29,364 nt of DNA, taken from assembly GCA_004375785.1 (NCBI GenBank), contig SOKM01000336.1:1-29364 (forward strand), read 5' to 3'. Positions 23,050 through 29,364 of the stretch are shown here, one piece after another. Position numbers and translations under genes: made by a program. The number at the start of each line of letters is the position of its first letter. The first letter of the stretch is position 1. This stretch comes from Candidatus Cloacimonadota bacterium. GTDB taxonomy: Bacteria > Hydrothermota > E44-bin80. The notes under the pieces were generated by a model. It ran no database searches. It was not told where the DNA came from and saw only the letters and a program-made list of their open reading frames with translations.

Positions 23050-23713
23050 CAAACCGGTATTTTACAATCGCCCATATCGCTGGTATTGCATCTTTCCAGG
23101 TAATCTTTTTTCCCTCTTCGTATCCCCTGCCGTAATATGTAATAGGCATTTCATAAAGCCTGAAACCTTTCTTTAAGACCTTAGCTGTAATTTCTGGTTC
23201 AAAATCAAAACCATTTGACTTTATCGTTATGCTGTTAAAAACCTCTTTCCTGAAAGCCTTTACACCTGTTTCCATATCTGTAAGGATTGTATCGTATAAT
23301 AGGTTTGTCAATATTGTCAAAAACCTGTTCCCCATATAATGCCAGAAGTAAAATACCCTATGAAGCCCAAGAAAACGGGAACCAAAAACCACATCAGCAT
23401 AACCATCAACAATAGGCTTAATAACTTCTGGATACTGTTCTGGTGGATATTCTAAATCAGCATCCTGTATGATAACAATATCACCCGAAACTTTCTTGAG
23501 GGCAGTTCTTACAGCAGCTCCTTTTCCTCTATTTCTATCATGAAGCAGCAATGTAATTCCTTCTATCTTTTCAAGTATTTCACGCGTCCCATCCGTTGAA
23601 CAGTCATCAACTACGATTATCTCTTTTTCTACTTTAACCTTCTTCACTCTCGAAATAACATTCTCGATACAATTAATCTCATTATAGACAGGTATTATGA
23701 CAGATAACTTCAT
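23042..23713 (-). CDS. GT2 polyprenyl-phosphate sugar synthase-like (DPM1-like)
   Basis: The product (223 residues from the chosen start) matches the dolichol/polyprenyl-phosphate mannose synthase type of GT2. It has MKLSVIIPVYNEINCIENVI, VVDDCSTDGT, HDRNRGKGAAVRTAL and the metal site IQDADLEYPPEQYP, then FGSRFLG and DMETGVKAFR. It lacks C-terminal TM segments, as DPM1 does. It would load a sugar onto undecaprenyl phosphate for use by membrane GT-C enzymes such as the one at 8612. I chose ATG 23713, with AAGGAG five bases upstream; the frame extends to 23737 but those codons include the ribosome site and repeat sequence. Confidence 0.88.
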   Translation of the reverse strand: MKLSVIIPVYNEINCIENVISRVKKVKVEKEIIVVDDCSTDGTREILEKIEGITLLLHDRNRGKGAAVRTALKKVSGDIVIIQDADLEYPPEQYPEVIKPIVDGYADVVFGSRFLGLHRVFYFWHYMGNRFLTILTNLLYDTILTDMETGVKAFRKEVFNSITIKSNGFDFEPEITAKVLKKGFRLYEMPITYYGRGYEEGKKITWKDAIPAIWAIVKYRFVD

Positions 23714-23761
23714 GGTGACTCCTTCTTGCTTAGTCATTAGGTCAATGGGTCATTGGGTTAT

Positions 23762-23874
23762 TTGAATATTTGACCAACCCCCTCGTTTGGAACGTCCCAG
23801 TGAAATATGCTCCCTATGAAGTAGCTTCGCACTGCACAGGGCAGGTCGCATTTCACCCCGTTGAATATTTTGAC
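23762..23874. repeat. Composite palindromic element flanked by direct repeats
   Basis: The gap 23714-24023 holds no ORF. The two arms of the 7293-7322 palindrome occur here as CCCAGTGAAATATGC (23796-23810) and GCATTTCACCCC (23848-23859), separated by 37 bases that themselves contain CCCT (23812-23815) and AGGG (23838-23841) as an inner inverted pair. Outside are near-identical direct repeats TTGAATATTTGAC (23762-23774) and TTGAATATTTTGAC (23861-23874). Confidence 0.6.
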
Positions 23875-23920
23875 TTCCACCCAATATAGCTAATCAAACT
23901 AATTAAACAGCTTTAATTAT

Positions 23921-24010
23921 CTTACATCGTACATCCCTTACGTATAGTTTTATGTAATCCTACATCTTACATCCCATAGTCACGTTCTTTAACTCATCCT
24001 ACATCTTGAG
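23921..24010. repeat. ACATC-doublet repeats
   Basis: CTTACATCGTACATCCCTTA (23921-23940), TACATCTTACATCC (23961-23974) and TACATCTTGAG (24000-24010) repeat a TACATC doublet. The same sequence, CGTACATCGTACATCCCTTA, appears at 25561-25580 inside the 3' end of the GT4 gene. Confidence 0.55.
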
Positions 24011-24023
24011 TCTCACGCTTCAC

Positions 24024-25295
24024 CTATTTAATGAAATACGAAGGTAAAAAGAGAATATTAGTTGTGTCAATTTTCATTCGAAAATAAAAATCCTTAGTGC
24101 AGATGCAAACCTTCTCCGGGGAGTATTCGCTTACAAATGACCTGATACTTCTGGAAATCTTTGGTTGCTTGAATGTTTGATACTTTACTTCATAAGCTCT
24201 TAGTCTTTCGCCTCTTAAGACAAAATCCATCTCTGCTCCTGCCTTGGTCCTCCAATAATGTATCTCATCAAGTAAATCAACATTATCAATAATCATTGAA
24301 AATATTGAGTTTTCAACCAAGCCCCCAACATCACCTCTTGACTCAAGATTGTTTAAATCCCCCATAATTAAGTTCCTGATTCCAGTATCCAAAAAGTATA
24401 CCCTTGGCATTTTTGTAATTTCTTTTTTCCTGTTCTTATAAAATGGGCTGATTAACTTTATAACAAATGTGCTTTCAAGAATGAAAAGGTATCTTTCAAG
24501 AGTTTGACGTGAGATACCACAATTGCTGGTGAAATTTGAAAAATTTAATACATTTGCAGCTTGTGCGGCAAGCAGTTTAAGTAACCTATTAAATGCGAAA
24601 GGATTGTCTATCCTGAATAAATCCTTTATATCCTTCTTTATATAAGAATTAACAACATCCCTCAAATACTCAATTTTATCATCTTTTTTCGATAAAAGCG
24701 TGACTTTTGGGAGACCTCCAAAAACTGTATATTCCTCGAAATGCCGCATTAGTTCTCTCCTGAAGAAACGAGCTTTTTCCCAATCACTAGTATCCCAAAA
24801 ACCTGCCAACTCCTTTCTTTCCTTGAATTCCAGAAATTCACCGAAATCAAGATGATATATGTTAAATATAATTTTCCTACCTGCAAGCGAATCCCTGAAC
24901 TTGCTCTTTATTGCAAAAGATGATGAACCACTCACAATTAGCTTAATCTCGGAGTGATGGTCTATAATAAGTTTCAAAAAATTACTTGGATTCTCCATAT
25001 ACTGAATCTCATCAAGGAACACAAAACACCTTTCCCTAAAATCTGCACCTTTTGCCTTGATAAAAGATAAAAATTCATCAACTCCACGATTCACAATATC
25101 CAGGATATTTATATCCTCAAGGTCAAAATAGAATACCCTGTTTGCCGCCATTTTCTTTAATAATCTCTCCATTAATAGACGCATAATGCTTGTCTTACCT
25201 ACCTGTCTGGCACCAATAAGAACAACTGCTCTCTTATCCCCGATAACTTTTCTAAAAACTGATTTTACAATCCTTCTTGGTTTTAATTCTGTCAT
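24024..25295 (-). CDS. AAA_14/DUF4143 ATPase
   Basis: The 423-residue P-loop ATPase has Walker A GARQVGKTS (28-36), Walker B CFVFLDEIQ (91-99), sensor-like SGSSS (123-127) and DSLAGRK (136-142). A DUF4143 C-terminal half follows, with FLDTGIRNL and a nuclease-like HYWRTKAGAEMDFV...AYEVKYQ (D-x(n)-E-x-K). This is the widespread prokaryotic family of uncertain function, common in mobile and accessory DNA. It has no evident link to glycan synthesis. The ATG at 25295 has no clear Shine-Dalgarno site. Two candidate promoters lie in the 236-bp upstream gap, so it is probably transcribed alone. Confidence 0.92.
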   Translation of the reverse strand: MTELKPRRIVKSVFRKVIGDKRAVVLIGARQVGKTSIMRLLMERLLKKMAANRVFYFDLEDINILDIVNRGVDEFLSFIKAKGADFRERCFVFLDEIQYMENPSNFLKLIIDHHSEIKLIVSGSSSFAIKSKFRDSLAGRKIIFNIYHLDFGEFLEFKERKELAGFWDTSDWEKARFFRRELMRHFEEYTVFGGLPKVTLLSKKDDKIEYLRDVVNSYIKKDIKDLFRIDNPFAFNRLLKLLAAQAANVLNFSNFTSNCGISRQTLERYLFILESTFVIKLISPFYKNRKKEITKMPRVYFLDTGIRNLIMGDLNNLESRGDVGGLVENSIFSMIIDNVDLLDEIHYWRTKAGAEMDFVLRGERLRAYEVKYQTFKQPKISRSIRSFVSEYSPEKVCICTKDFYFRMKIDTTNILFLPSYFIK

Positions 25296-25337
25296 TTGAT
25301 TACTTTTTATAAAGAATCATTGCATTTTAGTGAGGTT

Positions 25338-25366
25338 GTTTTAATGTAGTTATTGTAATTTGTCAA
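25338..25366 (-). promoter_or_regulatory. Candidate sigma-70 promoter for the AAA/DUF4143 gene
   Basis: TTGACA (25366-25361) on the minus strand, a 17-base spacer and TAAAAC (25343-25338). The -35 is perfect and the -10 matches four of six. It lies 43 bases before the ATG. Confidence 0.6.
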
Positions 25367-25441
25367 GCTTTTTTATTGGATTGTTACTTGAGATTATACA
25401 GGATTTATTATTGAGCATTCTTTTCTAAATTAACTTTCGCT

Positions 25442-25470
25442 GTTTTACACATAGTTCTACTTTTCGTCAA
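25442..25470 (-). promoter_or_regulatory. Second candidate promoter upstream of AAA/DUF4143
   Basis: TTGACG (25470-25465), a 17-base spacer and TAAAAC (25447-25442) on the minus strand repeat the geometry and the -10 of the promoter at 25338. Confidence 0.4.
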
Positions 25471-25498
25471 ATAGTTTTTTACATATGGCAGCTTTTTG

Positions 25499-25534
25499 TG
25501 AATAAAAAATACCGTTGCGAAGCACCTTTATTCA
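25499..25534. repeat. Inverted repeat enclosing a GAA-loop hairpin at a gene end
   Basis: TGAATAAA (25499-25506) pairs with TTTATTCA (25527-25534). The 20 bases between contain GTTGC-GAA-GCAC, an imperfect relative of the array-terminal hairpins. The right arm includes the stop codon of the GT4 gene. Confidence 0.5.
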
Positions 25535-26770
25535 TCCCATATTCACCCTTTTTGTATCATCGTACATCGTACATCCCTTATTTCCCTTAGATACTGCCAT
25601 CAAGTTTTCTTCTATAATCCTCGCCGCTCTTTCCCATGTAAATTCTTCCATTACACGTCTTCTTCCCTGTTCTCCCATCTTTTTTGCAAGGTCTGGATTT
25701 TCAAATAGTTTAATAATTGCATTAGCAATCTCTTTCGGATTTTCAGGGTCAACGAGAAAACCTGTAACACCTTCAATTACTGCATCTGGTACACCTCCAG
25801 AACGACCTGCAATTACAGGTTTTCCAAAAAAGTTTGCTTCAAGATAAACAAGACCAAAACCTTCTACATCTTTTTTTGCCTTGATATATCTTGATGGCAT
25901 TATAAATAAATCACACATTTTGTAATAAAATGGAGTCTGTGAATAGGTAACATTACCGATAAACTCTACCTGCTTTTCAACCCCAAATTTCTTACACAGA
26001 GTCAAAAGATTTTGTTTCATTGGTCCCTCTCCAACAATCACGTATTTAATCTTATATCTCTTTTTCCTAAGCAGTGAAAGGGCTTCTAAAACTTTATCAT
26101 GCCCTTTTCTCTCAACCAATCGTCCAACAGTTAATATTTTGAATTCTCCATCTTCAATCTTACCCCCCTCCCCTAAATTTTCTTCACTCTCAGGAAAACA
26201 AGGATAACCCAAAGGAATTTTAATAATATTACCTTTTGCTACCCCAAATTTACGAATCTCATCAATTGAAAACTTGCTAATTGTTATAACTTTTGTGGAA
26301 TTTTGAAATAATATCTGCAGTACCTTACGCCTAATGCATTCTTTGGGAAGACACAATATTTCCATTGCATAGACAAACGTCAAATAAGGTAAACCAAATA
26401 GTCTTCTTACTAATAGTGCTAAAGGGGATACCGCAATATGACCACAAATTAAAAAAGAACACTTATAACTTTTTATAATTCGTATTAAAGGAAGTATTCC
26501 AAAAAAAGTAAACATAAATGATTTCTTGAAAATATGGGTAAGTGTAAAGGGGAAAAACGTAAATGGTTTAAGAAATTTGCACCGTAATATTGGTATTGGA
26601 TATAATTTATCAAATTCTTGCGAGTGAGGATGAGCAGGAGCTATAATAATTATATTTTTGTTTTCAAATCGACGAAATGTTTCTGAAATAATTGTTTGAA
26701 TTCCACCAGATGTTGGAGGAAAATCACTTGTAAGGACAAGGATTTTTTCATTCATTTGTTTAACTGACAT
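25532..26770 (-). CDS. GT4 family glycosyltransferase
   Basis: The 412-residue GT-B enzyme has LVLTSDFPPTSGGIQTII (11-28), the donor-domain start ILTVGRLVERKGHDKVL (212-228), and the EX7E pair E303-E311 in EGFGLVYLEANFFGKPV followed by SGGVPDAV. It is the mannosyl/glucosyl-type GT4 arrangement; donor unknown. Start is ATG 26770, 11 bp inside the SDR gene, or ATG 26755 (MNEKILVLTSDF), which is nearer the conserved core; neither has a ribosome site. The last 15 or so residues (CTMYDDTKRVNMG) are encoded by the ACATC-doublet repeat also found at 23921. Confidence 0.87.
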   Translation of the reverse strand: MSVKQMNEKILVLTSDFPPTSGGIQTIISETFRRFENKNIIIIAPAHPHSQEFDKLYPIPILRCKFLKPFTFFPFTLTHIFKKSFMFTFFGILPLIRIIKSYKCSFLICGHIAVSPLALLVRRLFGLPYLTFVYAMEILCLPKECIRRKVLQILFQNSTKVITISKFSIDEIRKFGVAKGNIIKIPLGYPCFPESEENLGEGGKIEDGEFKILTVGRLVERKGHDKVLEALSLLRKKRYKIKYVIVGEGPMKQNLLTLCKKFGVEKQVEFIGNVTYSQTPFYYKMCDLFIMPSRYIKAKKDVEGFGLVYLEANFFGKPVIAGRSGGVPDAVIEGVTGFLVDPENPKEIANAIIKLFENPDLAKKMGEQGRRRVMEEFTWERAARIIEENLMAVSKGNKGCTMYDDTKRVNMG

Positions 26771-27791
26771 ATTTATTGATTATTCTTTTATTATCTCTAA
26801 CCCAATCAAAAAGGTTTCCAATTCCTCTTTGAATATCAATTTTTGGTTTCCATCCAAGGATTTCATTTGCTAAGCAAATATCGCTAATATATATTTTCTG
26901 ATCTCCTGGTCGCCAATCCTTGTAAATCAATTTGGCAGGTTTGCAACCAAGTTTTTTGAAAATTTCCAACACCTGTAAAAGAGATGCACAGTTTTTCGGG
27001 CCCCCGCCTATATTGAATATTTTCTCTTTCGCAAGTTCTATCTTTCTAATTATTACTTCATACAAATCCACGAGGTCATCAATAAATAATAAATCTCTTA
27101 CTTGTTTCCCGTTTCCATATATATATATAGGTTTGCCCAAAATAGTTCTTATGGCAAACCATGCTACCCAACCCTGATCTTCTATTCCAAACTGGTGACG
27201 TCCATAAATGCATGACTGTCGGCAAACTACAGTCTTAATTCCATAAATTCTACTATAGTCTCTCACGTATTGATCAGCTGCTCCTTTTGAACAACCATAA
27301 GGTGAATAAAAATCCAAATTCCAATTTTCTGGAACCCCACTTTTCGGCTTAACAAGTTCATAGTAATTATTTCTCTCAGAAATTACAACATCTTTCAGTG
27401 AACCATAAACCTTATTTGTAGAAGAATAAATAAAAATAGAATCAGGGCTAAATTTTCTTGTAACTTCCAGTAAATTAAGAGTTCCCAAAGCATTTGTATC
27501 AAAATCCTCTTTTGGGTTATTGATAGATGTGGTTACAGCAACCTGTGCAGCAAGGTGTAAAATAGCATCGAATGGAGAAGAATCCTTAAAATATTTAATA
27601 AGTGCTTCACCATTTCTTATATCAATTTGTTCGAATATCAGAGCACCTTTATCTCTAAGAAATTTCAAATTTTCTTTACTACCTTTCCTTGAAAGATTAT
27701 CAATTATAAAAACTTCATATCTTTTTTTTATAAAGCTTTCTGCAACATTAACTCCAATGAAACCTGCTCCACCAGTAATTAGAATTTTCAC
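26760..27791 (-). CDS. NAD-dependent epimerase/dehydratase, CDP-paratose 2-epimerase-like
   Basis: This extended SDR has 343 residues. The NAD loop is GGAGFIG (7-13), the catalytic set is S124/T125 in IYSSTNKVYG, and Y165-x3-K169 lies in SPYGCSKGAADQYVRDY. The run VVCRQSCIYGRHQFGIEDQGWVAWF and YGNGKQVRDLLFIDDL are characteristic of CDP-paratose 2-epimerase (RfbE/Tyv), which interconverts CDP-paratose and CDP-tyvelose for O-antigen. No CDP-dideoxyhexose partner genes are in the window, so another sugar nucleotide is possible. I set the start at GTG 27791 (MKILITGG) with GGAG five bases upstream, not the GTG at 27797 that abuts the site. Confidence 0.85.
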   Translation of the reverse strand: MKILITGGAGFIGVNVAESFIKKRYEVFIIDNLSRKGSKENLKFLRDKGALIFEQIDIRNGEALIKYFKDSSPFDAILHLAAQVAVTTSINNPKEDFDTNALGTLNLLEVTRKFSPDSIFIYSSTNKVYGSLKDVVISERNNYYELVKPKSGVPENWNLDFYSPYGCSKGAADQYVRDYSRIYGIKTVVCRQSCIYGRHQFGIEDQGWVAWFAIRTILGKPIYIYGNGKQVRDLLFIDDLVDLYEVIIRKIELAKEKIFNIGGGPKNCASLLQVLEIFKKLGCKPAKLIYKDWRPGDQKIYISDICLANEILGWKPKIDIQRGIGNLFDWVRDNKRIINKYVS

Positions 27792-27862
27792 CCTCACTCC
27801 TTTTCAGAAAAAGAATTTCTTATATTTAAAAAAATTTGGTATCAATTTCAAACCTGAAAAAA

Positions 27863-27901
27863 AATTCAGAATACATTCCTGAATTCCACCCCTTAAGGGG
27901 T
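27863..27901. repeat. Hairpin and palindrome in the divergent intergenic region
   Basis: AATTCAG (27863-27869) pairs with CTGAATT (27879-27885), and on the minus strand the stem runs into a T-tract. Next is the perfect palindrome ACCCCTTAAGGGGT (27888-27901). Both lie in the 237-bp gap between the divergent SDR and methyltransferase genes, within the likely SDR leader. They could be an attenuator and an operator; the stem is AT-rich and weak. Confidence 0.4.
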
Positions 27902-27993
27902 AGAAATCATTTGTAATCAGTAAAATTTTCATTTTTTGTAGGGAAATAAGTATCGTAATTAGGAATTGTTAAGAATTTTTTTCAAGATTAGCC

Positions 27994-28022
27994 TTGACAT
28001 TCAAGAATAAGTTAAATATAAT
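27994..28022 (+). promoter_or_regulatory. Perfect consensus sigma-70 promoter, probable leaderless transcript
   Basis: TTGACA (27994-27999), a 17-base spacer and TATAAT (28017-28022). Only six bases separate the -10 from the ATG at 28029, so transcription should start at or next to the start codon. Confidence 0.85.
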
Positions 28023-28028
28023 AAATGT

Positions 28029-28832
28029 ATGAAAAACAGCTTTGCTATACAAATAGAGAATGATACAGAGAAATTTCTCTTTAATTTTGACCAGAGGGAA
28101 ATTGATAACCCTGATATTTACAACTTATTCAGGATTAACTACATTCGTCGAATTGAGCAAGTTACAAAATCTGTAGTAAAGTTCAAGAATCCTCCAATGA
28201 AAATATTAGAAATCGCATGTGCACAAGCAAATATTTCCCTATTACTTGCAGAAAAGAGTTACGACACATTTGTACTTGATCTAAAATATGGATTTTTGAA
28301 ATACTCAAAAAAGAAATACGAAAAAGGAAATATTAAGTGGATACAGGGAAACGCATTTGAACTTCCATTTAAGGAAGCAAGTTTTGATATCATCTTAATG
28401 ACAGAATTTATTGAACATGTAGCATATCCTGAAAATCTTATAGAATACACCTGGAAATTTCTAAAAAATGGAGGGATGCTCTTAATTACAACGCCCAACG
28501 GCGATAATATTAGAAATGAATTGCCACATATTTCACAAATAAAGGATAGAAAAAAAATAGAAAAAAGACAATTCCAACCAGAAGGTTCAGGGCATCTCTT
28601 TAGCGTTACAGAAAGTGAAATACAAAGTATACTAAAAAATTTGAGAGACTTACAAAGAATAAAAACAAGTTTTATAGGGAGTATATTATTAAATAACTAC
28701 ACATATAAGTTGTATAGAAAAATCCACTATCCATTATTATTAACAATAATAAGATTTATAGAAATAGCACCGTGTTTCCGAAACCTTTTCTCTAAAACAT
28801 TAATGGCGAAAATTTTTAAAAGGAAAAGATAA
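28029..28832 (+). CDS. Class I SAM-dependent methyltransferase
   Basis: The 267-residue protein has a SAM Rossmann core: motif I KILEIACAQANIS (58-70), VLDL for the ribose-binding acid, NAFELPF, and DIILMTEFIEHV...LKNGGMLLITTPNGD. Motif I reads ACAQA where GCGxG is usual, so cofactor binding may differ. The C-terminal 60 residues (LLNNYTYKLYRKIHYP onward) are hydrophobic/basic and may contact membrane or a lipid-linked substrate. It is the only plus-strand gene and is probably a sugar or lipid methyltransferase of the same glycan pathway. The start follows from the promoter; there is no room for a ribosome site. Confidence 0.83.
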   Translation: MKNSFAIQIENDTEKFLFNFDQREIDNPDIYNLFRINYIRRIEQVTKSVVKFKNPPMKILEIACAQANISLLLAEKSYDTFVLDLKYGFLKYSKKKYEKGNIKWIQGNAFELPFKEASFDIILMTEFIEHVAYPENLIEYTWKFLKNGGMLLITTPNGDNIRNELPHISQIKDRKKIEKRQFQPEGSGHLFSVTESEIQSILKNLRDLQRIKTSFIGSILLNNYTYKLYRKIHYPLLLTIIRFIEIAPCFRNLFSKTLMAKIFKRKR

Positions 28833-28984
28833 CTTTAATCCGCTAATAAAAGCTTTGAGTTTGATTTAATTAGGTCATTCCTGTCAAACACAGATCACTG
28901 ATTAAACACTTCTTAACCAATACAACAAATTAAACTAATAAAACCAATGAAACGATTTTATGTTCCAAATGTATTTTACTTCTA

Positions 28985-29052
28985 ACTTGTAATTTACTAT
29001 TTTACATTTGGTAGAACCACTTGTAAAGTACTATTTTACATTTAGTAGACTT
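28985..29052. repeat. 34-bp tandem repeat (two copies)
   Basis: Units 28985-29018 and 29019-29052 share ACTTGTAA and TACTATTTTACATTT with six or so differences. They lie in the 530-bp gene-free tail after the methyltransferase (28833-29364), which holds only repeats. Confidence 0.65.
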
Positions 29053-29083
29053 TTAAATTGTCGAAGGAACACCTTGCGAGATC

Positions 29084-29176
29084 ACAGCCAAAGGTATTTG
29101 TTTCACAGCGAATGCGTTCGTTTACAGCGAAGCGTTAAATTAACAGCATAGCGTTTTATTTCCGTTCCGCAGGAAC
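29084..29176 (+). repeat. Mini-hairpin array 4 (four units plus terminal hairpin)
   Basis: Units start at 29084 (GCC-AAA-GGT), 29105 (GC-GAAT-GC), 29124 (GC-GAA-GC) and 29143 (GC-ATA-GC). The array ends in the longer hairpin GTTCC-GCA-GGAAC (29164-29176), preceded by TTCC as at 5209. The order short units then long CCGTT hairpin is the same as in array 1. Confidence 0.7.
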
Positions 29177-29184
29177 TTTCCTTT

Positions 29185-29220
29185 TCTCCGATGCTCCGTT
29201 TCGCCGTTTCTCCGTTTCAC
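29185..29220. repeat. CTCCGTTTC-type tandem repeat
   Basis: Degenerate nonamer-like units (CTCCGATGCTCCGTTTCGCC, then GTTTCTCCGTTTCAC) recur again at 29341-29364. Between them, 29243-29269 resembles the repeat that encodes the tail of the membrane transferase (8649-8690). No convincing gene lies in 28833-29364. Confidence 0.5.
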
Positions 29221-29364
29221 TCACTTATCTTTCTCTGATTGTTCCTTTCCCAATTTTACTTTTAACTTTGGTTAGAGCTTGCTTATATTCATTAATCATC
29301 CCATCTCCCTCTTCTCTCTTCCCTCATCACTCTTCCCTGTTCTCCGTTTCTCCGATACCCCGAT

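Noticed and set aside
27863..27885. Intrinsic terminator on the minus strand
   Set aside because: The stem is only seven, mostly AT pairs, and it lies upstream of a gene instead of after one; kept only as a possible attenuator.
29227..29330. Short minus-strand ORF (MINEYKQALTKVKSKIGKG...) near the window end
   Set aside because: Only about 24 codons, made largely of the repeat that also forms the tail of the 8612 gene; no family recognised.

Overview
The window is a 29 kb, AT-rich bacterial segment with almost everything on the minus strand. It encodes a large surface-glycan (O-antigen, LPS-outer-core or capsule type) biosynthesis region. The gene content points to a diderm: a TonB C-terminal domain protein, a GT9 heptosyltransferase-type enzyme, lipid-linked-sugar membrane transferases, a Wzx-type flippase and an ArnE/F-like small transporter. 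The low GC, abundant short intergenic repeats, four-helix-bundle (23S IVP-like) ORFs and mixed ATG/GTG/TTG starts with GGAGG-type ribosome sites suggest an uncultured candidate-phylum bacterium (WOR-3, Omnitrophota or a similar lineage). That placement is a guess, because no rRNA or marker gene is present.

Layout from the upstream (right) end leftwards. 28029-28832 is the only plus-strand gene, a methyltransferase behind a consensus sigma-70 promoter. 27791-25532 holds a CDP-tyvelose-epimerase-like SDR and a GT4 transferase. 25295-24024 is a stand-alone AAA/DUF4143 ATPase with its own candidate promoters. 23713-21054 holds a polyprenyl-phosphate-sugar-synthase-like GT2, a four-helix-bundle gene, a small DMT transporter and a DUF362 protein. 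21001-12807 is a compact run: radical SAM/SPASM, a truncated RAYT transposase remnant, flippase, a second radical SAM/SPASM, methyltransferase, ATP-grasp, PHP, polysaccharide deacetylase and PIG-L deacetylase. A second four-helix-bundle gene (12685-12278) follows, then a run from 12159 to 5242 of WbqC-like protein, two polytopic membrane proteins, GT4, GT2 and GT9. The left end has three more GT4 genes and a TonB-domain lipoprotein-like gene.

Together the genes can make activated sugars, assemble a glycan on a lipid carrier, modify it (deacetylation, methylation, possibly amide ligation by ATP-grasp, radical chemistry) and flip it across the membrane. No convincing Wzy polymerase or ligase is visible.

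The most unusual material lies between the genes. Twenty short units of the form ACA-stem-GNA-stem'-GTT occur in four arrays at about 18-20 bp spacing. Their stems vary but usually keep base pairing around a GNA triloop. Longer-stem relatives occur at the array ends and elsewhere. Two arrays bracket one four-helix-bundle gene in inverted orientation, and an unrelated 31-bp inverted repeat brackets the other. A 43-codon RAYT N-terminal fragment sits inside an operon between inverted copies of a third repeat, which also supplies coding sequence to both neighbours. Several genes have C-terminal tails encoded by intergenic-type repeats.
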